Source: Streptococcus thermophilus
Lineage (GTDB): Bacteria > Bacillota > Bacilli > Lactobacillales > Streptococcaceae
Reading direction: 5' to 3'
Assembly (NCBI RefSeq): GCF_010120595.1
Contig: NZ_CP038020.1
Span: 806,001 to 870,000 of the forward strand
Length of the DNA: 64,000 bases
The translations under genes were made by a program, and so were the position numbers. Shown here in pieces: positions 9,541 through 18,284 of the stretch. The notes beneath the pieces are model-generated. The model searched no databases and was not told where the DNA came from. It was given only the letters and a program-made list of their open reading frames with translations. Numbering within the stretch: the stretch's first letter is position 1; each line of letters begins with the position of its first letter.

Positions 9541-10083
9541 TTAGTTGGAAACAGCGCCACCAGTTGTGGCGTCACCAGTTGTCGTATTGCCCGTTGTATT
9601 TCCACCAGTTGTATTTCCACCAGTTGTTTTGTCTGCAGTGGCTGCGGATGAAGAAGTAGTTGTATTTCCACCAGTTGTTTTGTCTGCAGTGGCTGCGGAT
9701 GAAGAAGTAGTTGTATTTCCACCAGTTGTTTTGTCTGCTGATGAAGAATAGGTGTTATTACCAGCTTGGCTGCTTGTCTCTGTTTCTGAGTCAGTTGCAT
9801 TGCCATGGCTAGATGAAGCGACATTTGATTCTTGGGTCTTATTGTTGCCTTCTTTAATGACCACAGTTGACTGATTGGATGATGAATCAGAAGTGTCCTT
9901 TTTTTTAGATGATGTGAAATTCATGATAGTGATGGAAGCAACAATGATTGACAAGATTGTCCCGATAACAGTGAGTACTTTTTGGAAGACAGTGAAGCCT
10001 TTTGTAACGTGTTTGGTCACCTTTGGTGCAGATTTTTTTTCTTCTTTTGATGAATGGTTACGACGTGAGTAATTTTCAGACAT
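9541..10083 (-). CDS. Single-pass membrane protein with Thr/Gly/Ser-rich repeat tail
   Basis: A 180-residue protein of unknown function. A basic cytoplasmic N-terminus (about 30 residues) is followed by one hydrophobic helix (residues about 33-55, VLTVIGTILSIIVASITIM) and then a low-complexity outer part rich in Ser, Thr, Asn and Gly. The tail holds two full copies and one partial copy of a 17-residue unit (ADKTTGGNTTTSSSAAT), then shorter TTGGN repeats. No LPxTG motif is present. It resembles small streptococcal membrane proteins of unassigned family; the repeat number is likely to vary between strains. RBS GGAGAG precedes the ATG, and a TATAAT-type promoter lies upstream near 10120. Confidence 0.75.
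   Translation of the reverse strand: MSENYSRRNHSSKEEKKSAPKVTKHVTKGFTVFQKVLTVIGTILSIIVASITIMNFTSSKKKDTSDSSSNQSTVVIKEGNNKTQESNVASSSHGNATDSETETSSQAGNNTYSSSADKTTGGNTTTSSSAATADKTTGGNTTTSSSAATADKTTGGNTTGGNTTGNTTTGDATTGGAVSN
9612..9738 (-). repeat. 51-bp tandem repeat inside the membrane-protein gene
   Basis: Units at 9612-9662 and 9663-9713 are near-identical, with a truncated third copy from 9714. The unit length is a multiple of three, so copy-number changes keep the reading frame. Confidence 0.85.
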
Positions 10084-10191
10084 GATTCTCTCCTTAAAAA
10101 TATTTCGTACTCTCTATTATATGATTTTCTCTCAAAAAATGCTAAAAAAATTATGCTATAATAGGGAGTAACTATTATTTGAGGAAAAAAC

Positions 10192-11337
10192 ATGATTTAT
10201 TTTGATAATTCAGCCACAACCATGCCCTATCCAGAGGCACTTAGAACCTATCAGGAAGTGTCCACGAAAATTTTTGGGAATCCATCCAGTTTACACCAAT
10301 TAGGAACATCTGCGACACGTATTTTGGAGGCTTCTCGTAAGCAAGTTGCGGACCTCATTGGAAAATCAGCCGATGAGATTTTCTTTACGTCTGGTGGAAC
10401 CGAAGGAGACAATTGGGTTATCAAGGGTGTGGCCTTCGAAAAAGAGCCTTATGGCAAACATATCATCGTTTCCGATATTGAACACCCTGCGGTAAAAAAA
10501 TCTGCTAAATGGCTTTCAGAGCATGGTTTTGAAGTGTCCTATATACCCGTTAATGCACAAGGTTTCGTAGATGTGGAAGCTCTTGCTGGACTATTACGCC
10601 CTGACACTATCTTGGTTTCGGTTATGGCCGTTAATAACGAAATCGGCTCAATCCAACCCATCCAAGAAATTTCAGCTCTTCTAGCTAATGAGCCTACCAT
10701 ATCTTTCCATGTGGATGCTGTTCAGGCTATTGGGAAGATTCCTATATCAGCTTATTTAACAGACCGTGTTGACTTTGCAACTTTTTCTGGTCATAAGTTT
10801 CATGCCGTTCGAGGTGTCGGTTTTGTCTACAAGAAAGCTGGCAAAAAGATTACGCCGTTCTTAACAGGTGGTGGTCAAGAAAAAGACCTTCGTTCAACGA
10901 CTGAAAATGTAGCAGGCATTGCGAGTATGGCTAAGGCCTTGCGCTTAGTCACTGACAAAGAGGCGTTTTCTCTTCCGAAAATTGCTAAGATGAAAAAGAT
11001 TATCTTTGATGAATTGGCTAAGTATGAGGACATTATTATTTTCTCAGGCGAGGGTGAAGACTTTGCTCCCAATATTTTGACCTTTGGAATTAAGGGAGTT
11101 CGTGGTGAGGTGGTTGTCCATGCTTTTGAAGAGTATCAAATCTATATTTCAACGACCTCGGCATGTTCATCCAAGGCAGGTAAGCCAGCGGGGACCCTCA
11201 TTTCTATGGGTATTCCAACCAAGTTAGCCCAAACGGCTGTTCGTATCAGTCTTGATTATGATAATGATATAGGACAAGTAGAACAGTTTCTCACGATTTT
11301 CAAGCAGGTCTATGCTAAGACGCAAAAAGTAAGATAG
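10192..11337 (+). CDS. Cysteine desulfurase partner of ThiI
   Basis: A 381-residue PLP enzyme of the NifS/IscS family that releases sulfur from cysteine as a protein persulfide. The PLP-binding lysine is in FSGHKFHAVRG (residues about 200-210) and the catalytic loop cysteine is in TTSACSSKAGKPAG (residues about 320-333). It directly precedes thiI with a gap of about 50 nt. Firmicutes whose ThiI lacks a rhodanese domain commonly pair it with a dedicated desulfurase in this way, so the likely job is supplying sulfur for tRNA 4-thiouridine. An extended -10 (TGCTATAAT) lies about 30 nt upstream. Confidence 0.9.
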   Translation: MIYFDNSATTMPYPEALRTYQEVSTKIFGNPSSLHQLGTSATRILEASRKQVADLIGKSADEIFFTSGGTEGDNWVIKGVAFEKEPYGKHIIVSDIEHPAVKKSAKWLSEHGFEVSYIPVNAQGFVDVEALAGLLRPDTILVSVMAVNNEIGSIQPIQEISALLANEPTISFHVDAVQAIGKIPISAYLTDRVDFATFSGHKFHAVRGVGFVYKKAGKKITPFLTGGGQEKDLRSTTENVAGIASMAKALRLVTDKEAFSLPKIAKMKKIIFDELAKYEDIIIFSGEGEDFAPNILTFGIKGVRGEVVVHAFEEYQIYISTTSACSSKAGKPAGTLISMGIPTKLAQTAVRISLDYDNDIGQVEQFLTIFKQVYAKTQKVR

Positions 11338-11391
11338 CAAGATTTGATTGATAAAAAAAGAAAACTAAATTCAAGTATAAAAGGAAAAGGA

Positions 11392-12615
11392 ATGGCATTA
11401 ACGTATTCAGAAATTATGGTTCGCTACGGTGAATTGTCAACTAAGGGCAAAAACCGTATGCGTTTTATCAATAAACTTAGAAATAACATCAAAGATGTGT
11501 TATCTATCTATCCAGAAGTTAAAGTGACTTTTGATCGAGACCGTGGACACATCTATCTCAATGGCACAGACTACGAACCAGTCGCAGAGTCTTTGAAACA
11601 GATTTTCGGGATTCAGGCCTTTAGCCCTGTTTACAAATTTGAAAAAGATGTCGAAGTATTGAAAAAAGCTGTTCAAGACATTATGACTGGCCTCTATCGT
11701 GACGGCCTCACCTTTAAGGTGACTGCCAAACGTAGTGATCACGACTTTGTTTTAGATAGTCGCGAGCTCAACCTTACTTTAGGAAATGCTGTAATTGATG
11801 CATTTCCTGGCATTAAGGCACAGATGAAGGGGCCAGATGTTAATCTGAAGGTAGAAATTCGTGCTGAGGCCGCTTATATTTCTCATGAAGAAATTAAGGG
11901 AGCAGGTGGATTACCTGTAGGGACTGCTGGTAAAGGAATGCTCATGCTTTCAGGTGGGATTGATTCGCCTGTTGCAGGTTATTTAGCCCTTAAACGTGGT
12001 GTGGATATCGAGGCTGTTCACTTTGCAAGCCCACCTTATACAAGTCCTGGTGCACTTAAAAAGGCTCGAGACTTGACCCGTAAGTTGACCAAGTTTGGTG
12101 GTAATATTCAGTTCATAGAAGTACCATTTACTGAGATTCAAGAGGAAATCAAAGAAAAAGCACCAGAGGCTTATTTGATGACCCTGACACGTCGCTTTAT
12201 GATGCGTATTACAGACCGAATTCGTGAAGAACGCGGTGGTCTCGTGATCATCAATGGTGAGAGTCTTGGACAGGTTGCCAGTCAGACTATGGAGTCTATG
12301 CAGGCTATCAATGCTGTAACCTGCACGCCCGTGATTCGCCCAGTTGTTACTATGGACAAGTTGGAAATCATTGATTTGGCACAAAAAATCGACACATTTG
12401 ATATCTCAATCCAACCTTTTGAGGATTGCTGTACTATTTTTGCACCTGACCGTCCAAAAACTAATCCAAAAATCAAGAACGTTGAACGATATGAAGGTCG
12501 TATGGATGTTGAAAGATTAGTTGAACGTGCGGTTGCAGGAATCATGGTGACTGAAATCACACCTATTGAAGAAGCGCAAGACGAAGTGGATACACTTATT
12601 GAAGACTTACTTTAG
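11392..12615 (+). CDS. thiI: tRNA 4-thiouridine synthase ThiI
   Basis: Adenylates U8 of tRNA and inserts sulfur. The 407-residue protein has an N-terminal ferredoxin-like/THUMP region and a PP-loop ATPase domain with [20 protein letters not shown] (residues about 182-201). There is no C-terminal rhodanese domain, as expected where a cognate desulfurase sits next door. The start is taken as the ATG at 11392, preceded by AAAGGAAAAGG; an in-frame ATG at 11344 would add 16 lysine-rich residues and lacks a good RBS. Confidence 0.93.
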   Translation: MALTYSEIMVRYGELSTKGKNRMRFINKLRNNIKDVLSIYPEVKVTFDRDRGHIYLNGTDYEPVAESLKQIFGIQAFSPVYKFEKDVEVLKKAVQDIMTGLYRDGLTFKVTAKRSDHDFVLDSRELNLTLGNAVIDAFPGIKAQMKGPDVNLKVEIRAEAAYISHEEIKGAGGLPVGTAGKGMLMLSGGIDSPVAGYLALKRGVDIEAVHFASPPYTSPGALKKARDLTRKLTKFGGNIQFIEVPFTEIQEEIKEKAPEAYLMTLTRRFMMRITDRIREERGGLVIINGESLGQVASQTMESMQAINAVTCTPVIRPVVTMDKLEIIDLAQKIDTFDISIQPFEDCCTIFAPDRPKTNPKIKNVERYEGRMDVERLVERAVAGIMVTEITPIEEAQDEVDTLIEDLL

Positions 12616-12720
12616 TCTAAGAGTATATAGGGACAGTTTGTTATCGCCCAGGTATCATTAGAGTTAGCTATATCGGAAAAGAAATGTCGCTGTTGAACTT
12701 TTACCTAGAAAGGAAACTGC

Positions 12721-14232
12721 ATGACTGTTTATAACATCAATTTAGGAATCGGTTGGGCATCAAGTGGTGTTGAGTATGCCCAGGCCTACCGTTCTACAAT
12801 TTTTAAAAACACAGGTATTAAGGCTAAGTTTGTCTTTATGGATATGTTCTTGCAGGACAATCTTTCTGATTTGACCCGTAACATGGGATTTTCAGATGAA
12901 GATATCATCTGGCTTTACAGCTATTTTACAGACCTTAAGATTGCCCCAACGACCTATACTGTCAAGGATTTGGAAAAGGAAATTCCTTATGACATTACGC
13001 GTCGTGAGATTAATGGCAAAGTGGTTAAACTCTTTTGTACCAAGGAAGATATTTTTTACGCCGCTTATTTGCGTAAAGAGGGTGAAGATATTGTCCATCG
13101 TGTGGAAAAAGTATCGCGTGGCTGCCTAATTCGTAAAGACTTTTATTCATATACTAAGATGTTTACAGAGTACTACACACCGGTAGATAATAAGGCTCAC
13201 CTCTATCAACGCCGTTTCTTCAATGAAGATGGCAGTATTGCTTACGATGAGATTGTTGATGGTAAGGATAGTGTCTTCCGTTTCCCAGATAAGATTTTGT
13301 CTTCCAAGCAGGAGTTTATTGCCTACTTTATGTCTCAACTAGGTCTAACCGATCAAGACATTGTCATTTTGGACCGTGCAACTGGTACAGGACAGGCTGT
13401 TTTCCGTAATACTAAACCAGCTAAGCTTGGAGTTGTTGTCCATGCAGAGCACTTTAGTGAAAATGCTGTGACAGACAAGACTATTCTTTGGAATAACTTC
13501 TATGAGTACCAATTCAGCAATGCAGATAAGGTTGATTTCTTCATCACAGCGACAGAGTGTCAACGTAGCATTATGCTAGATCAGTTCAACAAATATACAC
13601 CATTTAAACCTCATATCGTAACGATTCCTGTGGGAAGTGTGGATAAACTGAGAGAGCCTGAAGGAGAGCGTAAACCATTCTCAATCATCACAGCTTCACG
13701 TTTGGCCAATGAAAAGCACGTGGATTGGCTGGTTAAGGCTGTTGTCAAGGCTAAAGAAAGTCTGCCACAAGTTAACTTTGATATCTTTGGTACAGGTGCT
13801 GAAGAAGCCAAGCTTAAGGCAATCATCGAGGAAAATCAAGCTCAGGATTACATCCATCTCAAGGGTCACCAGGATTTAATAGAAGTCTACAAGGATTACG
13901 AACTTTACCTATCAGGTTCTAAGAGTGAAGGTTTTGGCTTGACACTTCTAGAAGCTGTTGGTTCGGGCCTTGGTATGATTGGTTTTGATGTCCGTTATGG
14001 AAACCAAACGTTTATCAAGGATAATGAAAATGGTTACTTAATCCCTCGATTTGAAAAAGATGATGAGCCTGCTATTGTAGCAGCCTTGGCAGAGAAAATT
14101 GTAGCTTTCTTCAATCGTTCAGATTTAGATCATATTCATCAAGTCTCTTATGATATCGCTAAAGGCTTTTTGACAGAGGAAATCGAGCAGAAGTGGCTTA
14201 ACTTAGTAAGGGAGATGACTGATCATGATTAA
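12721..14232 (+). CDS. gtfA: Accessory-Sec-type glycosyltransferase GtfA (serine-rich protein O-GlcNAc transferase)
   Basis: A 503-residue GT4-like enzyme that, with GtfB, starts O-GlcNAc glycosylation of serine-rich repeat adhesins in the cytoplasm. Visible marks: N-terminal YNINLGIGWASSGVEYAQAYR, central extended beta region, a nucleotide-sugar domain starting ITASRLANEKHVDWLVKA, and the donor-binding SKSEGFGLTLLEAVGSG (residues about 400-416). It overlaps gtfB by 8 nt. No adhesin, secA2 or secY2 gene is nearby, so the pair is an orphan. In S. salivarius an equivalent pair outside the secA2 locus (GtfE/GtfF) is known to glycosylate its adhesins; orthology here is an inference. Confidence 0.88.
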   Translation: MTVYNINLGIGWASSGVEYAQAYRSTIFKNTGIKAKFVFMDMFLQDNLSDLTRNMGFSDEDIIWLYSYFTDLKIAPTTYTVKDLEKEIPYDITRREINGKVVKLFCTKEDIFYAAYLRKEGEDIVHRVEKVSRGCLIRKDFYSYTKMFTEYYTPVDNKAHLYQRRFFNEDGSIAYDEIVDGKDSVFRFPDKILSSKQEFIAYFMSQLGLTDQDIVILDRATGTGQAVFRNTKPAKLGVVVHAEHFSENAVTDKTILWNNFYEYQFSNADKVDFFITATECQRSIMLDQFNKYTPFKPHIVTIPVGSVDKLREPEGERKPFSIITASRLANEKHVDWLVKAVVKAKESLPQVNFDIFGTGAEEAKLKAIIEENQAQDYIHLKGHQDLIEVYKDYELYLSGSKSEGFGLTLLEAVGSGLGMIGFDVRYGNQTFIKDNENGYLIPRFEKDDEPAIVAALAEKIVAFFNRSDLDHIHQVSYDIAKGFLTEEIEQKWLNLVREMTDHD

Positions 14233-15544
14233 TTTATTTGAATACTATAGTCAAGGTAGTTGGGATCTCCATTACTCGCTGATTGTCGCTGGCTATGTGA
14301 ATACAACAGTTTGTCTTTCAGATAATGGCTTTCTACCTAGCGATGTGACCTCACCTTACCTTTTTTTCACAGGCTTTGATAAGGTTCAGGGTTCTGCACT
14401 TTACTTTAATCAAGTACCCGTGCCTGATTATTGGGAAATTTTAGGAACAAATAGCAACGCGGAAATCTTCCGTTTTGATAAGAAACGTGGCCATATTCAC
14501 TATGCGCATCCTGCTCATCAGCGTCTAGTTAAAGCTGTGGATTGGTATGATGAGTCGGGTCGCTTGCGTGTGACTGATCACTACAATAACAAGGGGTATC
14601 GTTTCTCACAAACAACTTACAATATTAAGCAAGAAGCGACCATTACTAGTTATTTCACTCCAGACAACAAGGAAGTTATCGTCGTTAACCATTTGACCAA
14701 AGACGTTATCTTGAATTGGAAAGACAAGGTCTACATTTTCAAAAATAAATCAGAGTTTGTAGTCTTTTATCTTAAAGAAGCTGGTTATGATTTGCGGCGT
14801 ATCCTTTATAACTCCTTATCAACACCTTTCTTGACAGCTATGAATCTTCCAAATACTGGTCAAGATGTCCTCTTCTGGCAAGAGCCTATTACTGACACTG
14901 TTCCTGGGAACATGCGTCTCCTTCTTGATAGCAATCACCGTCAAACTAAGATTGTTGTGCAAGAATACACAGCTTACACAAATCTTCTAAAACTGATTAG
15001 TTCCGAGCAGGCTTCTCGTGTGGCTTTCCTTGGCTTCATGTATCCATTTGCCCGTCAGAATAATTTCCAAAATCAAGCACTTATCTTGACTAACTCAGAT
15101 CAGATTGAACACTTGGAAAGCATTGTTAGTGAAGTACCTACCATGCACTACCATATTGGGGCAATCACTGAAATGTCAAGCCGCCTGATGGATTTAGCTA
15201 AATATAGTAATGTTAGCCTTTATCCGAATATTACAACGGAGCAGGTTAAGCATCTCTATCAACAGGCTGATTTCTATTTGGATATTAACCACCAAAATGA
15301 AATCCTGTCGGCGACACGTGCTGCCTTTGAAAATAACTTGCTTATCCTAGCTTTTACGAACACAAGCCATGGTCCAGATTATACTGCACCAAGCAATATT
15401 TTCTCACCTATGAATGCTGGGCAATTTAAACAAACACTTAAAGAAGCCTTGGGGAACCGTGACTTTCTTAGTCATTTGCTTGATCGTCAACGTGAGCATG
15501 CTCATGTGGCGACACCAGAAGATTATAAGAAGGTTATTGGTTAG
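14225..15544 (+). CDS. gtfB: Glycosyltransferase-stabilising partner GtfB
   Basis: A 439-residue GtfB-type protein, the acceptor-binding partner that stabilises GtfA and orients the serine-rich substrate. The order is an N-terminal beta-rich region (INLFEYYSQGSWDLHYSL) followed by a GT-B-like fold with a degenerate donor site. The start overlaps the end of gtfA, indicating coupled translation and a fixed ratio of the two subunits. No frameshift is present, in contrast to the broken acetyltransferase that follows it. Confidence 0.86.
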   Translation: MINLFEYYSQGSWDLHYSLIVAGYVNTTVCLSDNGFLPSDVTSPYLFFTGFDKVQGSALYFNQVPVPDYWEILGTNSNAEIFRFDKKRGHIHYAHPAHQRLVKAVDWYDESGRLRVTDHYNNKGYRFSQTTYNIKQEATITSYFTPDNKEVIVVNHLTKDVILNWKDKVYIFKNKSEFVVFYLKEAGYDLRRILYNSLSTPFLTAMNLPNTGQDVLFWQEPITDTVPGNMRLLLDSNHRQTKIVVQEYTAYTNLLKLISSEQASRVAFLGFMYPFARQNNFQNQALILTNSDQIEHLESIVSEVPTMHYHIGAITEMSSRLMDLAKYSNVSLYPNITTEQVKHLYQQADFYLDINHQNEILSATRAAFENNLLILAFTNTSHGPDYTAPSNIFSPMNAGQFKQTLKEALGNRDFLSHLLDRQREHAHVATPEDYKKVIG

Positions 15545-15548
15545 GGAA

Positions 15549-16084
15549 ATGACACTAGAAGTTCGTAACATTTGTCCTCTGACACCAACATTCAGGAAGG
15601 TCGCTTCACTTTATGAAGCGGCTTTCCCTGTGGAGGAGAGACTCCCACTCCGGCAATTGTCTTGGAATAGTTTGAAAAATGGGCAATCATTCTTGGCTTA
15701 TTTTGATCAGGAAGTTTTTATTGGTTTTACCTATGCAATCTGTACTAATAACCTGGTCTACCTACTCTTTCTTGCGGTTGAGGAAAGTAAACAGTCGCAG
15801 GGTTACGGTAGTCAAATTTTAGCACAAGTAGGGAAGAAGCAGAAAGACGACCATGTGTGCTTACGATTGAGCCTATGGATGAAGAGGATGCTTCTAACCG
15901 TACTCAACGACTAAAACGTCTGGCTTTTTATGAAAATAATGGCTATCAGTCTTTGAACCATTTCTATTTTGAAGGAACGGAGCGGTATCAGATTTTAATA
16001 ACTGATAGGAGTCTTTCTTTAGATAAAATTGAGCAAGATTTGGCTAAGACTTTCCTAGGTAAGCATGGTGTAAGAGTGGACTAG
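15549..16084 (+). pseudogene. GNAT acetyltransferase, frameshifted
   Basis: Starts at ATG 15549, 4 nt after gtfB. Residues MTLEVRNICPLTPTFRKVAS through VEESKQSQGYGSQILAQV include the acetyl-CoA loop QGYGS. Near 15830 (in CAAGTAGGGAAGAAGC) the frame is lost; the continuation is in another frame (REEAERRPCVLTIEPMDE, then FYENNGYQSLNHFYF) to a stop at 16084. A single one-base indel explains the break. If both halves are joined the length (about 178 residues) is normal for a GNAT. Substrate unknown. Confidence 0.8.
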
Positions 16085-16146
16085 ATGGCGTATTAGGTGA
16101 TTAAACTTAAATTGGCAGAATAAGGGTAATCAAAAAACTTTTTCTC

Positions 16147-16175
16147 TTGTCATTATCGGGGAAAAATGATAGAAT
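16147..16175 (+). promoter_or_regulatory. rplU promoter
   Basis: TTGTCA (16147-16152), 17-bp spacer, TAGAAT (16170-16175), giving a transcript with a leader of about 130 nt before rplU. Confidence 0.6.
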
Positions 16176-16181
16176 TGTAAC

Positions 16182-16296
16182 GTTGACTAAATGCACGTCC
16201 TGTGCAACCGCACGACTACTGTTTTTGTAAGTGGGTTCGTCCCCGCAGTACTAGGCGAGTCTTCACAGAGGGAAACCTCAGATATATTAAAAATTT
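16182..16296 (+). promoter_or_regulatory. L21 leader (ribosomal-protein autoregulatory RNA)
   Basis: The untranslated leader contains several short complementary segments (GTCCTGTGCAACCGCAC, GTAAGTGGGTTCGTCCCCGC, AGTCTTCACAGAGGGAAACCTC) matching the general form and position of the Firmicute L21 leader motif upstream of rplU. It probably mediates feedback by L21. Exact boundaries are estimated. Confidence 0.65.
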
Positions 16297-16312
16297 TAAT
16301 AGGAGGTGCATC

Positions 16313-16627
16313 ATGAGCACATACGCAATCATCAAAACTGGTGGAAAACAAGTTAAAGTTGAAGTAGGTCAAGCAATCTACGTTGAAAAAATCAACGCTG
16401 AAGCTGGATCAGAAGTAACTTTTAACGAAGTTGTTCTTGTCGGTGGTGATAAAACTGTAGTAGGTACTCCAGTTGTTGAGGGAGCTACTGTTGTCGGAAC
16501 TATCGAAAAACAAGGTAAACAAAAGAAAGTTGTCACTTTCAAATACAAACCTAAAAAAGGTAGCCACCGTAAACAAGGTCACCGTCAACCTTATACAAAA
16601 GTTGTTATCAACGCTATCAACGCGTAA
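16313..16627 (+). CDS. rplU: 50S ribosomal protein L21
   Basis: A 104-residue ribosomal protein beginning [20 protein letters not shown] and ending in a basic tail ([20 protein letters not shown]), typical of L21. The start is the ATG at 16313 preceded by AGGAGGTG. An upstream in-frame extension would consume the structured leader and is rejected. Co-transcribed with rpmA, 36 nt downstream. Confidence 0.97.
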   Translation: MSTYAIIKTGGKQVKVEVGQAIYVEKINAEAGSEVTFNEVVLVGGDKTVVGTPVVEGATVVGTIEKQGKQKKVVTFKYKPKKGSHRKQGHRQPYTKVVINAINA

Positions 16628-16663
16628 GCTAACGACTAATCACTAAGAAAGGACACAAATCTT

Positions 16664-16954
16664 ATGTTGAAAACTCTTGAAAACTTGCAACTTTTCGCCC
16701 ACAAAAAAGGTGGGGGTTCTACTTCCAATGGTCGTGATTCACAAGCTAAACGTCTTGGAGCTAAAGCAGCTGATGGACAAACTGTATCAGGTGGATCAAT
16801 CCTTTACCGTCAACGCGGTACACACATCTACCCAGGTGTAAACGTAGGCCGTGGTGGTGATGATACACTCTTCGCTAAAGTTGAAGGTGTTGTACGTTTC
16901 GAACGTAAAGGTCGCGACAAAAAACAAGTATCTGTATACCCAGTTGCTAAATAA
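16664..16954 (+). CDS. rpmA: 50S ribosomal protein L27 with Firmicute-type N-terminal extension
   Basis: A 96-residue protein. The N-terminus [18 protein letters not shown] carries the extension ending in LQLF that in Firmicutes is cleaved by the protease Prp to expose AHKKG, which reaches the peptidyl-transferase centre. The rest is typical L27 ([16 protein letters not shown]). In related streptococci the prp gene usually lies between rplU and rpmA; here only 36 nt separate them, so the protease must be encoded elsewhere. Confidence 0.97.
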   Translation: MLKTLENLQLFAHKKGGGSTSNGRDSQAKRLGAKAADGQTVSGGSILYRQRGTHIYPGVNVGRGGDDTLFAKVEGVVRFERKGRDKKQVSVYPVAK

Positions 16955-16962
16955 TTCAGCTA

Positions 16963-16990
16963 AAGTCTGCACTTTTGTGTAGGCTTTTCT
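16963..16990 (+). terminator. rplU-rpmA terminator
   Basis: AAGTCTGCAC pairs imperfectly with GTGTAGGCTT around a short loop and is followed by Ts. Confidence 0.6.
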
Positions 16991-17012
16991 TATTTATGAA
17001 AGGAAGATACCT

Positions 17013-17708
17013 ATGCCTTTAAATCAGTACCAACAAGAGGTCGGTCCAAGCTTAGTGGATGCCACTCCAGGGAGGATGCCAGACATCACTCTCTTGGACG
17101 GTCGCTATTGTAGTGTTGAACATTTGACGGTAGCAGAACACTATGAAGATATTCTAGACTTCTACTTTACCAATCAGATTCTTTCAGACTGGACCTATAT
17201 GTATGTGGATCCTTTTGAATCTGAAGAAGCAGTACGCCAGTGTTTGGAAGACTATGAGCAGTCTTCTAACCCTTATTTCTTTGCCATTAGGGATAAAGTT
17301 TCAGGGAAGGTTCTGGGTACTTTCTCACTCATGGCTATTACACCCAAAAATCGTAGTGTAGAGATGGGACGGGTGATTTTGGCTCCTGCTATACAAAAAA
17401 CTCGGGTAGCCACAGAAGCTCAATATCTGGTTATGAAATATGTCTTTGAAGGCCTCAACTATCGTCGTTATGAGTGGAAATGTGACAGTCTCAACCGTCC
17501 TTCTGTGACTGCAGCTCAGAGACTTGGTTTTACCTATGAAGGGTGTTTTCGTAATCATGCTATTTATAAGGGACGTAGTCGAAATACGGATTGGTTCTCG
17601 ATTATTGATAGTGAGTGGCCAAGGCTTAAAGAACGATTTGAGAATTGGTTAGCTCCTGAGAATTTTGATGAACAGGGACAACAGAAACGTTCTCTGAGGG
17701 ACTGTTAG
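17013..17708 (+). CDS. GNAT-family N-acetyltransferase (RimJ/RimL-like)
   Basis: A 231-residue protein. The central part has the fold of RimJ/RimL-type acetyltransferases: FFAIRDKVSGKVLGTFSLM, then VEMGRVILAPAIQKTRVATEAQYLVMKYVFE (acetyl-CoA region, although the usual Q/RxxGxG is replaced by QKTRVA as in the RimJ-like subgroup) and YRRYEWKCDSLNRPSVTAAQRLGFTYEGCFR (the conserved N..S..A..LGF..EG end). Substrate is unknown; N-terminal amines of proteins are typical for this subgroup. RBS GAAAGGAAG lies before the ATG. Confidence 0.85.
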   Translation: MPLNQYQQEVGPSLVDATPGRMPDITLLDGRYCSVEHLTVAEHYEDILDFYFTNQILSDWTYMYVDPFESEEAVRQCLEDYEQSSNPYFFAIRDKVSGKVLGTFSLMAITPKNRSVEMGRVILAPAIQKTRVATEAQYLVMKYVFEGLNYRRYEWKCDSLNRPSVTAAQRLGFTYEGCFRNHAIYKGRSRNTDWFSIIDSEWPRLKERFENWLAPENFDEQGQQKRSLRDC

Positions 17709-17908
17709 ATATTAATATAAGGGCTCTTTTCTGGTGAAGGAGCTCTGTTTTAGTAGCTTGACGGTCAAGTCAAAGTTTTTAGTTTGCTAGTGCTTATTAG
17801 TACTGTCAAAATCAGTTTAAATACTCATTTTTCTGTCAATAATATTCCCATAATAAAACATATTTATGCTATAATAAAGAGTGATTTTATCAAGGAGAAT
17901 AATAACTA

Positions 17909-18283
17909 ATGGATTTAATTCACGAAAAAGTATTTGTTAACCGTTACCACTATGATGTTCGTAACCATGAGTGGGAAAAAGAGAATGGTGTTCCTAAAAC
18001 AAATGTTGAAGTAACGTTTCAGTTGCACCATAAAGATAAAGAAGCTAACAATACGTCGGTTGTAGCTGTTTTGCAATTTATGATTGTTCGTGATGAGTTT
18101 GTTATCTCAGGGATTATTTCTCAAATGAACCATATTCAAAACCGTATCGTCAATAACCCAAAAGATTTCTCACAAGAAGAAGCTGAGTATTTAGCAGCAC
18201 CGCTATTGGATACACTTCAGCGTTTGACTTATGAAGTGACTGAAATCGCCTTGGATCGTCCAGGAATTAACTTGGAGTTCTAA
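17909..18283 (+). CDS. DUF1149 family protein
   Basis: A 124-residue conserved streptococcal protein of unknown function (DUF1149), acidic and without membrane segments. The sequence MDLIHEKVFVNRYHYDVRN and the C-terminal LDRPGINLEF are typical of the family. A TATAAT (in ATGCTATAATAAAG) precedes the strong RBS CAAGGAG. The degV gene begins 2 nt after the stop, so the two are an operon. Confidence 0.85.
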   Translation: MDLIHEKVFVNRYHYDVRNHEWEKENGVPKTNVEVTFQLHHKDKEANNTSVVAVLQFMIVRDEFVISGIISQMNHIQNRIVNNPKDFSQEEAEYLAAPLLDTLQRLTYEVTEIALDRPGINLEF

Positions 18284-18284
18284 G

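Noticed and set aside
9513..9824. 103-codon minus-strand frame overlapping the repeat-rich membrane protein
   Set aside because: Out-of-frame reading of the same repeats (LVEIQLLLHPQ units); no RBS or start context.
11344..11391. Upstream ATG for thiI
   Set aside because: It adds an unconserved Lys-rich stretch; the ATG at 11392 has the RBS and the conserved N-terminus.
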